The notes below the pieces were generated by a model, which saw only the letters and a program-made list of their open reading frames with translations, was not told where the DNA came from and did no database searches. Shown one piece after another: positions 62,870 to 64,000 of a DNA stretch of 64,000 nucleotides. Source of the DNA: Paenibacillus graminis (GTDB lineage Bacteria > Bacillota > Bacilli > Paenibacillales > Paenibacillaceae). Numbering within the stretch: the first letter of the stretch is position 1; every line of letters begins with the position of its first letter. The stretch covers positions 3,534,001 to 3,598,000 of the forward strand of contig NZ_CP009287.1 in NCBI RefSeq assembly GCF_000758705.1, given 5' to 3'. The translations under genes were made by a program, and so were the position numbers.

Positions 62870-64000
62870 TGAAGGCAGAGCGCAAAAAAACAGGAATAAG
62901 GGAAATGCTGCGCATCCATTATTGCTTGCTGGTCGTAATGATCAGCATCATCGGAGTGCTTAGCATTGCTTACGCGTCCGAAGGTTCCGACAGGAGCTAT
63001 GCCTCTACGGAAATGCTGGTGACAAGAGCGCAGGATTTGGCCGATGCCGAGCGGGATTCCGCGAAGATGGAAGTGTTGGTTCAGAATATTCTGAAGGTTC
63101 ACGGGTGGGTTGAACTGCTGGATGCGGACAAGCAGGTTATCCATTACATCGGCACGCCCCTGGACCAATCCACACCCGAGGCACAGCGCCTGGCTGAAGA
63201 GCCGGAGCATGCCCCTTATATCAGCTCGGAAGCCTCTTTTTTACGAAAAGGACTGCTGTATATCTATACCGTAAAAATACCTGTAGACCAACTGGAAGTA
63301 AGCATATGGGACCAGCAGAGTGCCAGGGAACGTGACAAGCAGATTCAACAGTACAAGGTCCTGGCTGTGCTGGGATTCATTCTGCTCTCGACCGTGGTCA
63401 TTATAGTCTACAGCAGATGGACCGCAAGAAAAATAAGCCATCCGCTCAGCACCATAGCCCGGGGTATTAATCTGCTGAAGACGGGAGACTACACGATCCG
63501 CCTGAACCACAAGCTGGAGGGCGAGTTTCTGCAAATCGGCAATACTTTAAATGATATGGCTGAGAAACTGGAAGAGGCCGGAGCGCTTAAGGTGCGGATG
63601 GAAAAGGACCGGCAGAGAATGCTGGCGGATATTGCCCATGACCTGAAGACACCGATCTCAACCTTATACGGTTATGCCAAAGCGCTGCATGAAGGGATGG
63701 TCAAAGATGAAGTTAAGCAGCAAAGCTATCTGCTGTCCATCTACACGAAAGCCAAAAGGGTAGACGCCCTGCTGAATACATTGTTCGATATGACGCAGTT
63801 GGATCATCCTGATTACATGCCTGACAAACAGGTACAGGACCTGGGAGAGTGTATGCGTGAAGCGATTCTGGACCATTTCTCCGAAATGGAGGAAAAGGAC
63901 ATCCAGCTGGAGGTACGTATTCCCGATACCGAGGTGAGCTGCGCTTTTGACCGGAAGCAGATGGGCCGTGTCTTCAGCAATCTGCTGTCCAATGCGGTGC
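62866..64000 (+). CDS. Sensor histidine kinase (3' partial)
   Basis: The frame opens with ATGATGAAG overlapping the regulator stop, and runs off the end of the window after 378 residues. Visible parts: a membrane helix at about 16-40 (CLLVVMISIIGVLSIAYAS), an extracellular sensor region at about 40-165, a second helix at about 170-190 (VLAVLGFILLSTVVIIVYSR), HAMP (ISHPLSTIARGINLLKTGDY) and the H-box DIAHDLKTPISTLYGYAKAL near residue 265. The N-box begins at the very end (FSNLLSNAV). The ATP-binding lid lies beyond the window. Confidence 0.9.
   Translation, partial: MMKAERKKTGIREMLRIHYCLLVVMISIIGVLSIAYASEGSDRSYASTEMLVTRAQDLADAERDSAKMEVLVQNILKVHGWVELLDADKQVIHYIGTPLDQSTPEAQRLAEEPEHAPYISSEASFLRKGLLYIYTVKIPVDQLEVSIWDQQSARERDKQIQQYKVLAVLGFILLSTVVIIVYSRWTARKISHPLSTIARGINLLKTGDYTIRLNHKLEGEFLQIGNTLNDMAEKLEEAGALKVRMEKDRQRMLADIAHDLKTPISTLYGYAKALHEGMVKDEVKQQSYLLSIYTKAKRVDALLNTLFDMTQLDHPDYMPDKQVQDLGECMREAILDHFSEMEEKDIQLEVRIPDTEVSCAFDRKQMGRVFSNLLSNAV

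Overview
The window reads as a chromosome segment of a Gram-positive, spore-former-type Firmicute, most likely Paenibacillus. Grounds: G+C near 50 percent, strong AGGAGG ribosome sites with many GTG and TTG starts, a T-box leader, an ANTAR antitermination leader, a YeeN-type YebC protein, and families common in that genus (copper amine oxidase N-domain, YARHG, DUF1036, DUF116, paired YdcZ/DUF606 transporters). Assignment is by family recognition from translations; no database search was run.

Layout. 1-7757: a four-gene Wadjet-type SMC/nuclease anti-plasmid operon in the order jetD-jetA-jetB-jetC, with jetD cut by the window edge. 7758-9435: gene debris (a TPM-domain gene cut off at a repeat cluster, plus decayed frames). 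9436-12777: phosphodiester glycosidase, LysR regulator, MetE-C-like methyltransferase. 13000-15130: an AT-rich, apparently acquired and decaying patch with an ABC-ATPase fragment, a broken serine hydrolase, a PadR regulator and a HAAS/DUF1700 membrane protein. 16198-19249: Gfo/Idh/MocA, AraC, Gfo/Idh/MocA sugar-derivative operon. 19947-21822: T-box leader and class I lysyl-tRNA synthetase. 21916-25591: YeeN, a small hydrophilic protein, and a secreted M60 mucinase-like protease. 25700-35100: amidase, TauE/SafE permease, AlaX editing protein, GNAT, Tet(M)-like GTPase and gene fragments. 35094-37446: a Crp/Fnr-type regulator with two small DMT permeases and a Nudix gene; two near-identical operator/promoter modules lie exactly 600 bp apart. 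37537-43635: nitrite assimilation block (TrpD-like protein, ANTAR regulator, nirB, nirD, cobA, HesB-like protein). 44055-47301: vanR-vanS-vanY-vanZ-like cluster without vanHAX. 47620-49368: aldo/keto reductase beside remnants of an old-yellow-enzyme gene and an SDR gene. 49474-55708: sedoheptulokinase-like kinase, an uncharacterised protein, GH2 beta-galactosidase with a divergent AraC regulator. 56080-64000: AAA kinase, DUF116 protein, YARHG lipoprotein, TetR-SMR efflux pair, DUF1036 protein, GntR/LacI hybrid regulator, and a two-component pair running off the window.

The most noteworthy signals are: (i) the Wadjet operon, whose SMC ATPase has non-canonical Walker A and Walker B residues; (ii) three intergenic repeat clusters that all have a 51-bp period, two of which share a 20-nt hairpin with a compensatory base-pair change; (iii) a complete ANTAR antitermination leader in which the second hairpin and a terminator share one strand; (iv) twin class-II-like Crp/Fnr promoters; and (v) a duplicated PadR operator marking a deleted ABC-transporter gene.
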